Assembly (NCBI GenBank): GCA_018401885.1
Contig: JAGYKB010000001.1
Span: forward strand, 62,001 to 126,000
Length of the DNA stretch: 64,000 bases
Direction of reading: 5' to 3'
Source: Gammaproteobacteria bacterium
GTDB lineage: Bacteria > Pseudomonadota > Gammaproteobacteria > Pseudomonadales > Pseudohongiellaceae
The notes under the pieces are model-generated. The model was not told the origin of the DNA and did no database searches. It worked only from the letters and a program-made list of their open reading frames with translations. Of the stretch, positions 39,000 to 48,706 are shown one piece after another. Within the stretch, counting starts at the first letter, position 1, and each line of letters starts with the position of its first letter. Both the position numbers and the translations under genes were made by a program.

Positions 39000-40622
39000 T
39001 TACAAGCGAGAATCGAGGAGCCAGACATCTGCAAATTCCATTGCTGACTGCAGCGCCCTATTTACCTCTGTGGTGTCCCTGCCTAAGTATTCCAGCGCCG
39101 TCGCCGCACCGTGAAGTGACCATACGTTATTTGGGTGGTCGTCCATATCGAGTTCGTATTCCACGAGAGCCGAGTCATAGGCACCAAGTGCTATATAGGC
39201 AGCGCCTAGCCAATGTCGCGGAGAAAAGGGGAGTGGCTCTGGCTCATCGTAATTGAGACTGTCGTAGTATCGCGTTGCTCGCCGGAAGGCTTCCGCAGCT
39301 CCTTCTAGGTTACCTGCGTCCCACTCTAACTGACCCTCGAGTATGCCTGCCAGTGCGCCAATAATATTTTTGCCGTCGTGAAATCGAAAGCGCGCAGTGG
39401 TGGTTTCGGTAAGATCAAGCAGTTCGTCGAGCGTGTCGCGTGCTCGCGCAGTATCCCCCTGCTTTAGTGCCGAATAGCCTTGAGAGAACGAATACATGCT
39501 GCGATTTACATCGCCAGCGGGCTCATTATCTAGCTCGAGCGCTTCTTCATAGCGTCCGAAACGCACCAGACTCATCGCATGCATCGCGCTATTTCCGTTA
39601 AGCTTTGCAAGGTCTTTCGCTGCCTGAATCGAGGACGCGCTCGCGCCACCCATTGCTGCTGCATAGTAGAGCATCGTGAGGTTATGAGTCGGATAGATTG
39701 CCACGCCGCGTCCGATAGCGGACTTCTGGTCGGAATGCCACGCGATAGTATTGGCCCTGACAGCTTTCTCCCAAAGCCCCATCTCGTTCCAAGTATGACT
39801 GGGCATATGATTTATATGACTGGCTCCCGGAATGGAAGTGCCTAATAGCTCAGCGCAAGGCGCCGCAAGCTCGGGTGTTGGAGTTGATTCGGTTGCATGA
39901 ACATAGAGGTGACAGGCGCCGGGATGAGTGATGTCGCGTTCGAGGACGCTTTCCAGTACGCCATGGAGTCTGATGACATTCGGATCCTCTAACCTGCGGT
40001 AACCCCGTCGTTCTTCGAGAAGGAACAATGCGTCTGCGTAGAGCGTGGCAATATTTAGGTCGTCAGGATATTTCCGAGCCAAGTCAGCCATGGTATCGGC
40101 GTAGGCTTGATCCTGAATGCGGCGCGTCGCGGGGTCATAATTTTCGGTATAACGCGATTGCAATGAGCGGATGAGGTCTACTTCTTTGTCGCTTGCGTTA
40201 TCAATCAGCGCGAGGGCTTTGTTAAGAGCGGCAAGCGCGCGAGGCGATTCAGCTGTAGTCATTGCACCATTTAGGTAACTGCCCCAACTCCACGCTTCGC
40301 CCCAAAAGCAAATAGCACAATTTGGGTCAGCGATTTGAGCTTCACGAAACGAGCGCGCGGATTCTAGCTTTGCAAAGGCATACATCATTTGCATGCCCTG
40401 ATCGAAAAACGCCTGAGCGAGAGCCGAGTCCGAGGAGATCGGAAAATGGAAGTCGCCGAGTATTTCTTCCATTAGCGGGATGGGCGCAGCAAACTCCTCA
40501 GGATAATCGATTTCCTGCGAGTATAGAGACTGAGATAGGGCTGATAGCATGAACATGATGAGGGTTGAGATGATTGCCTTTTGCAAGCTTCCCAGTTTCT
40601 TCTTGTTGGCCAGGGTATTCAT
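39000..40622 (-). CDS. Exported TPR protein with conserved Cys/His motifs
   Basis: This 540-residue protein has an N-terminal signal peptide or anchor (hydrophobic about 16-32) followed by TPR-like helical repeats. A set of metal-ligand-type residues stands out: C102/C105 (CAICFWGEAW), H233-C237-H238-H242 (HPGACHLYVH), H269-H272-H276 (HINHMPSHTW) and H313 (YPTHN). I have seen the same pattern in other bacterial TPR proteins of unsettled function. A clear AAGGAG precedes the ATG. It lies 82 bases downstream of the AbgT-type transporter gene on the same strand. Confidence 0.8.
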   Translation of the reverse strand: MNTLANKKKLGSLQKAIISTLIMFMLSALSQSLYSQEIDYPEEFAAPIPLMEEILGDFHFPISSDSALAQAFFDQGMQMMYAFAKLESARSFREAQIADPNCAICFWGEAWSWGSYLNGAMTTAESPRALAALNKALALIDNASDKEVDLIRSLQSRYTENYDPATRRIQDQAYADTMADLARKYPDDLNIATLYADALFLLEERRGYRRLEDPNVIRLHGVLESVLERDITHPGACHLYVHATESTPTPELAAPCAELLGTSIPGASHINHMPSHTWNEMGLWEKAVRANTIAWHSDQKSAIGRGVAIYPTHNLTMLYYAAAMGGASASSIQAAKDLAKLNGNSAMHAMSLVRFGRYEEALELDNEPAGDVNRSMYSFSQGYSALKQGDTARARDTLDELLDLTETTTARFRFHDGKNIIGALAGILEGQLEWDAGNLEGAAEAFRRATRYYDSLNYDEPEPLPFSPRHWLGAAYIALGAYDSALVEYELDMDDHPNNVWSLHGAATALEYLGRDTTEVNRALQSAMEFADVWLLDSRL

Positions 40623-40704
40623 GAAATTTCAGTCTCCTTACTTAAAATTTATGTTCGTGAACTTTGATTTGCGTTCGTAGCTTCGCAGCTACTCTTGTTA
40701 TGCA

Positions 40705-42264
40705 TTACAGGTTGAATTCCACCCCAGCGCCAGGGCCTAGTGGTAAGCCGAGAACTACCCAGAATATCGTAAGAATAATGCCTGAAAGCAGTAATAGCGC
40801 AGAGTAGGGCAGCATGGTCGCAGCAAGGCTTCCTAGTCCAAACTCCCGCTGCCAGCGCTGACAGAAAATAAGTATTAGCGGAAAATAGGGCATAAGCGGC
40901 GTGATTATATTTGTTGCACCATCGCCAACGCGATAGGCGGCCGTACTCATCTCGGGGCTGATGCCGACTAACATCAGCATAGGTACTACGACAGGTGCTA
41001 GCAATGCCCACTTAGCGCTAGCTGAGCCAACAAAGAGGTTGATGAATGCGCACAAGACTATTATGACGGTGAGTAAAAGTGGGTCTGGCAGACTCGAACT
41101 TTCGAGGATCTCAGCACCATTGATAGCGAAAATCAGCCCCAGGTTCGACCAATTGAACATAGCAACAAAATGCGCCGCCGCGAACGCGAGCACCAAGTAA
41201 TAACCTAAATCAGCCATCGCCTCGCTCATCATCTTAACAATATCGCGATGGTCTTTAACTACGCCAGCACCTTTGCCGTAAGCCCAGCCGGCTGCTAGGA
41301 AGAGTATGAAAAAACCAGCAACGAGTGATTGAAAAAAAGGCGTGAGTTTAGCCTCATCTTTAGCAGATTCATCTATGAGCGGAGTCCCGGGCCCTATTGT
41401 TAAGAACAGCCAAATTGCGATCACGGAGAGGCATGCGTAACCCGCATAGGCGAGGCCTCGTCTCTCCTGCGCTGTGAGTTCGGTGTTGGGTTCCTTGAGG
41501 TCTATCGAAAGAGTTCCACCGCCAGACACCACGGGCATAAGTCTAGGTTCAACAATGCGGTCGGTCACGTACCAAATAACGGGTAAGAAAACGAAAGTCA
41601 TCGCAATGATAAAAAAAGCGTTGCCTGCGATATTGGCATCCCAAGTAGGTAGAATCGTTTCGGCAGCAGCCTCTGTGATGCCAAACAACAGTGCATCGAG
41701 CTGTCCCGGGAAAAGATTTGCCGAGAAACCGCCTGAGACGCCGGCGAAGGCCGCTGCAATGCCAGCGATAGGATGGCGACCGGCTGCGGCGAACACGACC
41801 CCTGCAAGAGGGATAAGTACGACATAGGCCGCATCGGTTGCGAGATTGCCGAGCATACCAATGAGCGCAACGGCAGGCGTTAGAAGAAAGGTGGGTGCCT
41901 TAGACATAGCGCCGCTCATAGCCGCACCGAAAAATCCGGAGCGCTCGGCGACTCCCGCGCCGAGCATGACCACCAGCACGTACCCTAGAGGATGGAACGA
42001 AGTAAATGTTGCAGGCATGCTCACTAGCAGCCGGCGAATATTTTCACTCGAAAGAAGCGATTCGGCACTTACAATCAGTGCATTGCCCTCGGCATCAACT
42101 GACACCGGGTGTTCTGCTGTCACATCGAAAAACGCGGCAATCACGCTTGCAGCGATAACACCAAGAATACAATAAACAAAAATGAACACAGGGTCGGGGA
42201 GTTTGTTGCCCGATCGTTCAATCCAGCTCAATAGGCCATCGGTGCGTGTGGTGCTTGTGTCCAT
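40705..42264 (-). CDS. AbgT family transporter
   Basis: This 519-residue, multi-TM protein belongs to the AbgT family (p-aminobenzoyl-glutamate uptake; some members export sulfonamides). Characteristic segments are SGNKLPDPVFIFVYCILGV near the start, FHPLGYVLVVMLGAGVAERS and, near the end, VGDGATNIITPLMPYFPLIL. ATG 42264 with AGAGGG upstream is chosen over the longer frame from 42297. abgA/abgB hydrolase genes are absent; it sits between an epoxide hydrolase and a TPR protein instead, so its natural substrate is uncertain. Confidence 0.9.
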   Translation of the reverse strand: MDTSTTRTDGLLSWIERSGNKLPDPVFIFVYCILGVIAASVIAAFFDVTAEHPVSVDAEGNALIVSAESLLSSENIRRLLVSMPATFTSFHPLGYVLVVMLGAGVAERSGFFGAAMSGAMSKAPTFLLTPAVALIGMLGNLATDAAYVVLIPLAGVVFAAAGRHPIAGIAAAFAGVSGGFSANLFPGQLDALLFGITEAAAETILPTWDANIAGNAFFIIAMTFVFLPVIWYVTDRIVEPRLMPVVSGGGTLSIDLKEPNTELTAQERRGLAYAGYACLSVIAIWLFLTIGPGTPLIDESAKDEAKLTPFFQSLVAGFFILFLAAGWAYGKGAGVVKDHRDIVKMMSEAMADLGYYLVLAFAAAHFVAMFNWSNLGLIFAINGAEILESSSLPDPLLLTVIIVLCAFINLFVGSASAKWALLAPVVVPMLMLVGISPEMSTAAYRVGDGATNIITPLMPYFPLILIFCQRWQREFGLGSLAATMLPYSALLLLSGIILTIFWVVLGLPLGPGAGVEFNL

Positions 42265-42340
42265 CTCTGTATCCCTCTTCTGTGGCTTAAGACTCAAGGT
42301 GCTGTTCTAAATTGTCTCATTCGTGCAGCTCGGCGGACGG

Positions 42341-43600
42341 TTACCGAAGCAGCCGGAAAAACGTATTGAGCTCGGACAGATACGTGTCGGGTTGCTCAAG
42401 AGCTGCAAAATGACCGCCTTGTTCTAGCGCAGCCCAGTGCCGAATATCATAAGCGGCTTCGGCCCAAGCGCGTGGCGTGATATAAATTTCGGCGGGGAAT
42501 AGCGCAACACCGGTGGGCACATCGATATAAGTCGTTGGTTTGATCTGTGGAACCGCCCTGTTTTCGTAATAGATACGCATAGATGATGTGATCGATTCCG
42601 TAAACCAATAAATTGAAATATTAGTGAGTAGTTCATCTTTGCTGAAGTAATCATCGAGATTACCTTCGGCGCCTTGCGGCATGTCTGTCCAGCCGTGAAA
42701 TTTCTCGAGTATCCACGCTGCCAATCCGGCGGGCGAATCATTGAGCGCATAACCAAGGCTTTGCGGCTTTGTTCCTTGGATTTGCTGGTAGGCAAGTTCG
42801 CCGCGCATATAGTTGCCGCGACTCTCTCGAAGTGCAGCTTCGCTTGCAGTGACCCGTTCTCGCTGGGTTAGATCCTCGGGTGGCCCTGCGAGAATCATAT
42901 TTGAGTGCAAACCTATAAGCCGTTCTGGGAAATGATTGGCGTGATGACTGTTGATTACCGCACCCCAATCGCCACCGGCGATCGCGTACCGCTCGTAACC
43001 AAGATTTCGCATCAATCCTGCTAGCAAAAGTGCGATTTTCTCAGGATTCATTCCGGGCTTGCTTGGCGCCTGCGAAAAACCGAAGCCAGGAAGTGATGGT
43101 GCGATCACGTGGTAGCTGTCGACGCTCGAGCCTCCATGTGCCTCTGGATCTGTGAGGGGGCCAATAATCTTGTGAAATTCGGCTACCGATCCCGGCCAGC
43201 CATGCACAAGCATTAGTGGGATAGCGTTAGCATTCTTTGAGCGATGGTGGATTGTATGAATCTGATGACCATCTACATCAACCAAAACCTGATCGAAGCG
43301 GTTGAGCCTCGATTCTTGTGCGCGCCAATCGAAGTCCTCGCGCCAATAGTCGATCAGTTCAGTTAGCGTGCTTAAATCAGTGCCGTATTCCCAGCTTACG
43401 CCATCGAGTTGGTCAGGGAGACGCGTGCTTGCAAGTCGTCTCTTAAGATCGTCTATCGCTTCCTCGTCAATCGCTATTTTGAAGGGCGTCACGAGTGTCT
43501 CTCCCATGGTTATGGCAGTGTGCGAACTGGCTTGGGCTAAAGCGATTTCGACGCCGATAGTCGTCATAACTCCAAGCACTAAAGAAATAATTATTTTCAT
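42341..43600 (-). CDS. Exported epoxide-hydrolase-family alpha/beta hydrolase
   Basis: This 419-residue protein has a signal peptide (about 1-22, EIALAQA) and the N-terminal EHN domain of microsomal-type epoxide hydrolases (FKIAIDEEAIDDLKRRL). The core has the oxyanion motif HGWPGS (133-138), nucleophile D211 in GGDWGA, and base H397 in GGHFAALEQP. The aspartate nucleophile supports hydrolysis of an epoxide. Its start lies two bases after the argD stop, so it is transcribed with argD. An exported location is unusual for this family. Confidence 0.88.
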   Translation of the reverse strand: MKIIISLVLGVMTTIGVEIALAQASSHTAITMGETLVTPFKIAIDEEAIDDLKRRLASTRLPDQLDGVSWEYGTDLSTLTELIDYWREDFDWRAQESRLNRFDQVLVDVDGHQIHTIHHRSKNANAIPLMLVHGWPGSVAEFHKIIGPLTDPEAHGGSSVDSYHVIAPSLPGFGFSQAPSKPGMNPEKIALLLAGLMRNLGYERYAIAGGDWGAVINSHHANHFPERLIGLHSNMILAGPPEDLTQRERVTASEAALRESRGNYMRGELAYQQIQGTKPQSLGYALNDSPAGLAAWILEKFHGWTDMPQGAEGNLDDYFSKDELLTNISIYWFTESITSSMRIYYENRAVPQIKPTTYIDVPTGVALFPAEIYITPRAWAEAAYDIRHWAALEQGGHFAALEQPDTYLSELNTFFRLLR

Positions 43601-43602
43601 GG

Positions 43603-44793
43603 TTATTCCGAGTAGTCGCTCAACACACGTTCGATTATCGCAAGCGCTTCATTGATTTCTTCATGCTTGACATTTAGTGCAGGAAGAAAACGAATGCTAT
43701 TGCCGCCGGCTTTAACAACGAGTAATCCAGCGGCCTGAAGCTTAGCAATTAGGGTCGCTGCGTCCGTGTGGCAACGAAGCCCCAGCATCAGTCCCAATCC
43801 AGTTACTTGGCTAAGCAGTGCGGGATATTGGTCAACGAGGTCTTGCAAGCCGCTGCGCAAGTGTATGCCTGCGAGCTGCACGTCAAGCAAAAAGCCTTCG
43901 CGTAATAGTTCGTCTAACACGGCATTACCGACAGCAGTCGCCAGTGGATTTCCTCCAAAAGTACTGCCGTGACTTCCCGCAGTCATTGCTGCGGCTACTT
44001 TATCAGTGGCGAGACAGGCACCTATTGGGATCCCACCCCCAAGCCCTTTTGCGCTAGCTAGGAGGTCAGGGGTCACGCCTAGTTGCTGATAAGCGAAAAG
44101 AGAGCCCGTTCTGCCAACGCCACTTTGCACCTCATCGAACATTAGAAGGAGCTCGTGTTCATCGCAGAGCGCGCGTATGGATGCAAGATATCCCTTAGGC
44201 ACGGGACGGATGCCGCCTTCGCCTTGTACGGGCTCTAAAACTATGCCGGCGGTGTTTATCGTTATTGCTGCTTTTAGCGCTTCAAGATCGCCGAACTCTA
44301 CTTGATCGAAGCCCGCGTCGCCGATGATAAATCCATCGCAATGCATGGGATTAAAGGCCGACGCAATCGCACCCAGTGTGCGTCCGTGAAAAGAATTGCG
44401 TAGCGATATGATCCGGTGCTTGTGGCCTTCGCCGCGGGCGAAAAAATAGCGACGAATAACTTTGTATCCTGCCTCGACAGCCTCTGCTCCTGAATTACAG
44501 AAAAACACTTTGTCCGCGAAGGTGTTATCCACAAGTCGCTGGCCGAGTCTTTCGGCTTGTTTGATTCGGTAGAGATTAGACGTGTGCCAAACGGTCTGCG
44601 CTTGTTCAGTCAAGGCATCAATGAGTTTGGGATTGCTATGCCCTAGGCAATTAACGGCGATACCCATCGCGAAATCAAGATAGCGCGTGCCATCCGCTGT
44701 GAATAACTCGGAACCCCGACCCGATTCGAATTCGAGGGTTGGTGATCCATAATTATTCATGAGTGCGGAGCCGTGCTGTGGGGCAGAATTCAT
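43603..44793 (-). CDS. argD: Acetylornithine/ornithine-type class III aminotransferase
   Basis: This 396-residue PLP enzyme has the ArgD signature: YLDFAMGIAVNCLGHSNP, NSGAEAVEAGYKV, FDEVQSGVGRTG, the Schiff-base lysine in SAKGLGGGIP and HGSTFGGNPLA. ArgD converts N-acetylglutamate semialdehyde to N-acetylornithine in arginine synthesis, and often also succinyl-diaminopimelate. AGGAAC lies just upstream of ATG 44793. It is first of a minus-strand run with an epoxide hydrolase, an AbgT-type transporter and a TPR protein, an unusual set of partners; a catabolic aminotransferase role is possible. Confidence 0.88.
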   Translation of the reverse strand: MNSAPQHGSALMNNYGSPTLEFESGRGSELFTADGTRYLDFAMGIAVNCLGHSNPKLIDALTEQAQTVWHTSNLYRIKQAERLGQRLVDNTFADKVFFCNSGAEAVEAGYKVIRRYFFARGEGHKHRIISLRNSFHGRTLGAIASAFNPMHCDGFIIGDAGFDQVEFGDLEALKAAITINTAGIVLEPVQGEGGIRPVPKGYLASIRALCDEHELLLMFDEVQSGVGRTGSLFAYQQLGVTPDLLASAKGLGGGIPIGACLATDKVAAAMTAGSHGSTFGGNPLATAVGNAVLDELLREGFLLDVQLAGIHLRSGLQDLVDQYPALLSQVTGLGLMLGLRCHTDAATLIAKLQAAGLLVVKAGGNSIRFLPALNVKHEEINEALAIIERVLSDYSE

Positions 44794-45005
44794 GGCGTGT
44801 TCCTGAGTGTCCGGGCAGTCTCGTCGTACGGTTGATTCGTTCTTCTGGATGTCGGGTTGGTGTCTTGCTTACTGATTTGTTTGTGCGAGCAAAAGTCTAT
44901 AAATCATGCCGCAGTAAAGTGTATCATTCAAATCACGATTTCAGACGGGCTAAGGTCAAAAAAAACCAGCGCGTGAATGTCTAATGGCGAGTGGAAGGAG
45001 GGCAT

Positions 45006-45659
45006 ATGCTGTTTAGTTTAGGTGGTGTATCGACGCGGAGTTTAGAGCTTCCGACTGCGCAGAATGCGCTTCCTGATAGACAGGAAGCGGCTAATTTTAA
45101 TCCTCTTCACTTTGTGTCTGGGCATCGTATCGCACAGCCACTACCTGACCATCTGTCGACCGCAGTCTTTGGCCTCGGCTGCTTCTGGGGCGCTGAGCGA
45201 CTATTTTGGCAGCTTGAGGGAGTTTTCAGTACTGCCGTTGGTTATGCGGGTGGCATAACCGCTAATCCTAGCTACGAAGATGTCTGCAGCGGACGTACAG
45301 GGCATGCCGAGGTTGTTATTGTCTTCTTCGACCCCGCGCTTATCAGTTACCGACAATTGCTCAGTGCGTTTTGGGAGGCGCATGATCCAACGCAAGGGAT
45401 GCGGCAAGGTAACGACGTTGGAACACAGTACAGATCGGCAATCTATACGTTCGACGCCGAGCAGTTGGAGCAGGCGGAGGCCGCGGCGCGCGTGTTTCAG
45501 CTAGCGCTTGAGGAGCGGGGGTATTCTCAGATCACTACTGAGATTGCGCCGCTCGACACATTTTATTATGCCGACGACTACCATCAGCAATATCTTGCGA
45601 AAAACCCTAATGGCTATTGCGGGCTCGCAGGCACTGGCGCTTGCTATAGGCCCGACTAG
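45006..45659 (+). CDS. msrA: Peptide methionine sulfoxide reductase MsrA
   Basis: MsrA reduces the S-form of methionine sulfoxide in proteins and free methionine. The catalytic motif GCFWGAE has C59, followed by the family [12 protein letters not shown] and the [10 protein letters not shown] region; resolving cysteines lie near the C-terminus ([13 protein letters not shown]). ATG 45006 is preceded by GGAAGGAGG, a strong ribosome site, and gives 217 residues with a roughly 50-residue N-terminal extension like E. coli MsrA. The 5'-nucleotidase gene follows after 40 bases. Confidence 0.95.
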   Translation: MLFSLGGVSTRSLELPTAQNALPDRQEAANFNPLHFVSGHRIAQPLPDHLSTAVFGLGCFWGAERLFWQLEGVFSTAVGYAGGITANPSYEDVCSGRTGHAEVVIVFFDPALISYRQLLSAFWEAHDPTQGMRQGNDVGTQYRSAIYTFDAEQLEQAEAAARVFQLALEERGYSQITTEIAPLDTFYYADDYHQQYLAKNPNGYCGLAGTGACYRPD

Positions 45660-45699
45660 CGAAATTGGGCCTCAGGGTCTTGAAATTGGGGAGTGAAGA

Positions 45700-46620
45700 G
45701 TGACAGTGCCACACAATGCCAAACAACCGTCGATTGATCCTTTGGTTATCGCTATTTCATCTCGAGCGCTATTCGATCTAGCAGAAAGCCATCAAGTTTA
45801 TGAGGACGAGGGGCTCGCCGCCTACCAACAGTATCAAATAGCCCGGGAGAATGAGCCGCTACTTCCGGGTGACGCCTTTAGTCTTGTGCAAAAATTATTG
45901 AGGCTTAATGAGCAACTTGAGGAATCGCCTGTGCAGGTGATTTTGCTCTCGCGCAATAGCGCCGATACAGGGCTGCGCATTTTTAACTCGATAAAGCATT
46001 ATGGGCTAGACATAAGTCGTGCTGCCTTTAGCGGTGGGGAAAGTCCCTACCGCTACATATCAGCATTCAATAGTCACCTGTTCCTCTCTACCGATGGTGC
46101 GGATGTCAGGCGCGCGCTGGAGTCGGGTGTCGCCGCCGCGACTATTTTACCGTCTAACAAGGCTGCTGCAGACACTGAGACGCTTAAAATCGCCTTTGAC
46201 GGTGACGCAGTGCTGTTTTCGGATGATTCCGAACGCATCTACAAAAACGATGGGCTTGAAGCGTTCACGCGTAACGAGGTTGCCGCTGTCGACGAGCCTC
46301 TAAGCGGCGGGCCGTTTAAGCCAGTTTTAGCGGCGCTGCAACAAATCCAAATGGCCTTTCCTATTGGTGAGTCGCCGTTGCGGACCTGTTTAGTGACCGC
46401 GCGAGCAGCGCCTGCGCATGAGCGCGTCGTTAAGACCCTCAGACATTGGAATATTCGTATCGACGAATCATTGTTTTTGGGCGGGTTGGATAAGGGGGAA
46501 TTTCTGCGAGCCTTCGATGCTGATGTATTCTTTGACGACCAACAGGGCCACTGTGACTCAGCTCGAAATCACGTAGCAACCGGGCATGTGCCTTCGGGTA
46601 TTGCAAATAGCGTGGAATAA
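45700..46620 (+). CDS. 5'-nucleotidase (cytosolic 5'-nucleotidase 1A-like)
   Basis: The 306-residue protein matches the bacterial relatives of cytosolic 5'-nucleotidase I (PF06189). It has VIAISSRALFDL at the start, LLSRNSADTGLRIFNSI, FSGGESPYRYISAF, IAFDGDAVLFSDDSERI and, near the end, FLGGLDKGEFLRAFDADVFF. The family dephosphorylates nucleoside monophosphates such as AMP. It starts at GTG 45700 with GGGGAGTGA upstream. It is probably co-transcribed with msrA; a functional link is not obvious beyond stress or salvage. Confidence 0.88.
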   Translation: MTVPHNAKQPSIDPLVIAISSRALFDLAESHQVYEDEGLAAYQQYQIARENEPLLPGDAFSLVQKLLRLNEQLEESPVQVILLSRNSADTGLRIFNSIKHYGLDISRAAFSGGESPYRYISAFNSHLFLSTDGADVRRALESGVAAATILPSNKAAADTETLKIAFDGDAVLFSDDSERIYKNDGLEAFTRNEVAAVDEPLSGGPFKPVLAALQQIQMAFPIGESPLRTCLVTARAAPAHERVVKTLRHWNIRIDESLFLGGLDKGEFLRAFDADVFFDDQQGHCDSARNHVATGHVPSGIANSVE

Positions 46621-46657
46621 CATAGTTTTCCTGACCGATCGCACGAAGGATGCTTAA

Positions 46658-47533
46658 TTAGCAAGCGGCGCTTATGAGATAGCCGACGCCAAGGCTGCCT
46701 AATAAAACTATCAATACTCCCCGTAAGAAGCGCTCAGGCATTTTGTGTGCGAGTTTTGCGCCGAGCTGGATGGCTGGTAACGACCCGATCAGCAGGCCAG
46801 TGAGCAAAGCCAGATCGACCTCTCCGACGAAGAGGTAGCCAAGTCCTGCCACCAGCGTTAGCGGCACCGCATGGGCGATATCCGTTCCGACTATTCTGAC
46901 GCTTTTAGTGTCTGCATAAACAGTCATCAAAATTGCCGCGGCGAATGCGCCGGCACCGACAGACGACAAGGTGACGCAGACGCCGAGCACAATTCCCATC
47001 ACAAGCGTCGTCTTTGTCCGGTTTTTATGAATTACTCCCATGATGAGACTGGGCTTGCCGAGGGCAGCGTTAGCGCGGAGTATGTTCCTTCCCCAAAGCA
47101 TCACTGCAGTGAGAATGAGCATCATGCCGAGGCTCGAGGTGAGCAACGTTTCGCTTTGTTGCAGGCTTACTAAATGACCACCAGACAGCGCCAGATGCGT
47201 TAAAGCTGAAGCGGGTAGACTGCCTGCCGAAAGAGTCCCTACGATACGCCAATCGATCGATTGCTGTTTATGATGTGAGACTACACCACCGGTTTTAGTG
47301 AGCGCCGCATAAAGTAAGTCGGTGCCAATTGCGACTGCCGGCGCGTAACCAAACAGGAGGAGTATGGGAGTCATCAATGACCCGCCGCCGACCCCGGTTA
47401 CGCCGATTGCAAACCCGACCACACCTCCAGCGGCAATATGGGAAAGTGCGATGCTGACGTCAAGCGGCATAGCTGCACCGACTATCGAATCGAGCAGGGT
47501 TCCTGAGCCGATTGCGAGAGTTGCGATGTCCAT
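46658..47533 (-). CDS. TauE/SafE family sulfite exporter-type permease
   Basis: This 291-residue, roughly 8-TM permease has the family start GGVVGFAIGVTGVGGGSLMTP, with the GxxGGxGGG pattern, and a second repeat half (GVCVTLSSVGAGAFAAAIL). TSUP proteins move sulfite, sulfonates or other organosulfur anions. It is divergent from cysB with a 198-base gap, which supports a sulfur role and possible control by CysB. The gene ends 37 bases from the convergent nucleotidase. Confidence 0.88.
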   Translation of the reverse strand: MDIATLAIGSGTLLDSIVGAAMPLDVSIALSHIAAGGVVGFAIGVTGVGGGSLMTPILLLFGYAPAVAIGTDLLYAALTKTGGVVSHHKQQSIDWRIVGTLSAGSLPASALTHLALSGGHLVSLQQSETLLTSSLGMMLILTAVMLWGRNILRANAALGKPSLIMGVIHKNRTKTTLVMGIVLGVCVTLSSVGAGAFAAAILMTVYADTKSVRIVGTDIAHAVPLTLVAGLGYLFVGEVDLALLTGLLIGSLPAIQLGAKLAHKMPERFLRGVLIVLLGSLGVGYLISAAC

Positions 47534-47650
47534 GTTTGGTCCTTAAGGAAGCGCTAGCGAGGTTTGCGAATCCGAATTTAATCGACTCTTATTTATCGGT
47601 CGACTCGTAGCAGAGCGGCAGATGAGGGTGGAGAATAGACTGCTGCCTAT

Positions 47651-47665
47651 ATTCCATAAAGGAAT
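47651..47665. promoter_or_regulatory. Inverted repeat in the TauE/cysB divergent gap, candidate operator
   Basis: ATTCC ATAAA GGAAT is a perfect inverted repeat with a five-base centre, placed 67 bases before the cysB start and 118 bases before the exporter start. LysR-type regulators commonly bind such repeats upstream of their own gene and a divergent target. That CysB binds here is inference. Confidence 0.35.
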
Positions 47666-47731
47666 TTATTGTTATAGTTTTATTCTTTTGGGTTCTAACT
47701 CTCTACGATGAGAGCGTCAGGTGATTCCGCG

Positions 47732-48706
47732 ATGAAATTACAGCAGCTGCGTTATATTTGGGAGGTGAATAGACAGGGTTTAAATGTCTCGGAGGCGGCG
47801 AATGCGCTGTTTACCTCGCAGCCCGGTGTCAGCAAGCAGATCAGAGCGCTCGAAGACGAGTTAGGTGTACAGATATTCGAGCGCCGCGGCAAGCAGTTGG
47901 TTGCGGTTACAAGTGCTGGGCAGAAGATTCTCGAAGCGAGCGGTGATGTACTGAGCCGCATACAGAACATAAAGTCTATTGCGGAGGAGTTGCGCGATGA
48001 AAGTAGAGGTTCTCTCTCGATCGCGACGACGCACACTCAGTGCCGCTATGTGCTGCCTGAGATTATAAAAACCTTCCGCGCTCGATATCCCAATGTGTCT
48101 TTGCATCTGCACCAAGGCACACCCCTGCAAATAGCACAGGCAGCCGCAGATGGAACTGCAGATATTGCAATCGCAACCGAGGCTTTAGAGCTCTTTGAAG
48201 AGCTCACAATGCTTCCGTGCTACCGCTGGAATCGCGCTGTGATTGTACCCAAGGCTCACCCGCTTGCTTCAGTGAAACGCCTGACCCTGAAAAAGCTTAG
48301 CGAATACCCGCTTGTAACCTACAACTTTGGCTTTACTGGGCGCTCGAAACTCGACGAGGCCTTTAAGCGTGAGGCGCTCACGGCCAATGTAGTGTTTACC
48401 GCCGCCGATGCCGACGTTATCAAAACCTATGTTCGTTTAGATCTGGGTGTCGGCATCGTGGCGCGCATGGCGGTAGACGAAAAACAAGATAGCGACCTAG
48501 TCGCCCTCGATGCTGCACATTTGTTTGAACCTAGTGTTACTAAGATCGCGTTTAGGCGAGGGAGCCATCTGCGCGGCTACATGGCTGGGTTCATTGAAAT
48601 GTTTGCCCCACATATCAAAGCTGCTACATTTCAGCGTCAAGTGAGTGAGAACACGCAGCAAGAGATCGAGGCGCACTACGCCGACGTTAGTCTGCCCGAT
48701 TTGTAA
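47732..48706 (+). CDS. cysB: LysR-type transcriptional regulator CysB
   Basis: CysB activates sulfate assimilation genes in response to N-acetylserine or O-acetylserine. The 324-residue protein matches E. coli CysB along its length: HTH start MKLQQLRYIWEVNRQGLNVS, YTSQPG-like FTSQPGVSKQIRALEDELG, then IATTHTQCRYVLPEIIKTF, IAIATEALELFEELTMLPCY and YNFGFTGRSKLDEAF in the effector domain. ATG 47732 is the family start; the frame is open eight codons further. The stop abuts the stop of the convergent cysH with no gap. Confidence 0.96.
   Translation: MKLQQLRYIWEVNRQGLNVSEAANALFTSQPGVSKQIRALEDELGVQIFERRGKQLVAVTSAGQKILEASGDVLSRIQNIKSIAEELRDESRGSLSIATTHTQCRYVLPEIIKTFRARYPNVSLHLHQGTPLQIAQAAADGTADIAIATEALELFEELTMLPCYRWNRAVIVPKAHPLASVKRLTLKKLSEYPLVTYNFGFTGRSKLDEAFKREALTANVVFTAADADVIKTYVRLDLGVGIVARMAVDEKQDSDLVALDAAHLFEPSVTKIAFRRGSHLRGYMAGFIEMFAPHIKAATFQRQVSENTQQEIEAHYADVSLPDL

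Noticed and set aside
44920-44945. A possible ArgR box upstream of argD (TTTGAAT on the minus strand)
   Set aside because: Only one half-site fits; the second half (ATTCA) is missing, so it is not supported as an operator.
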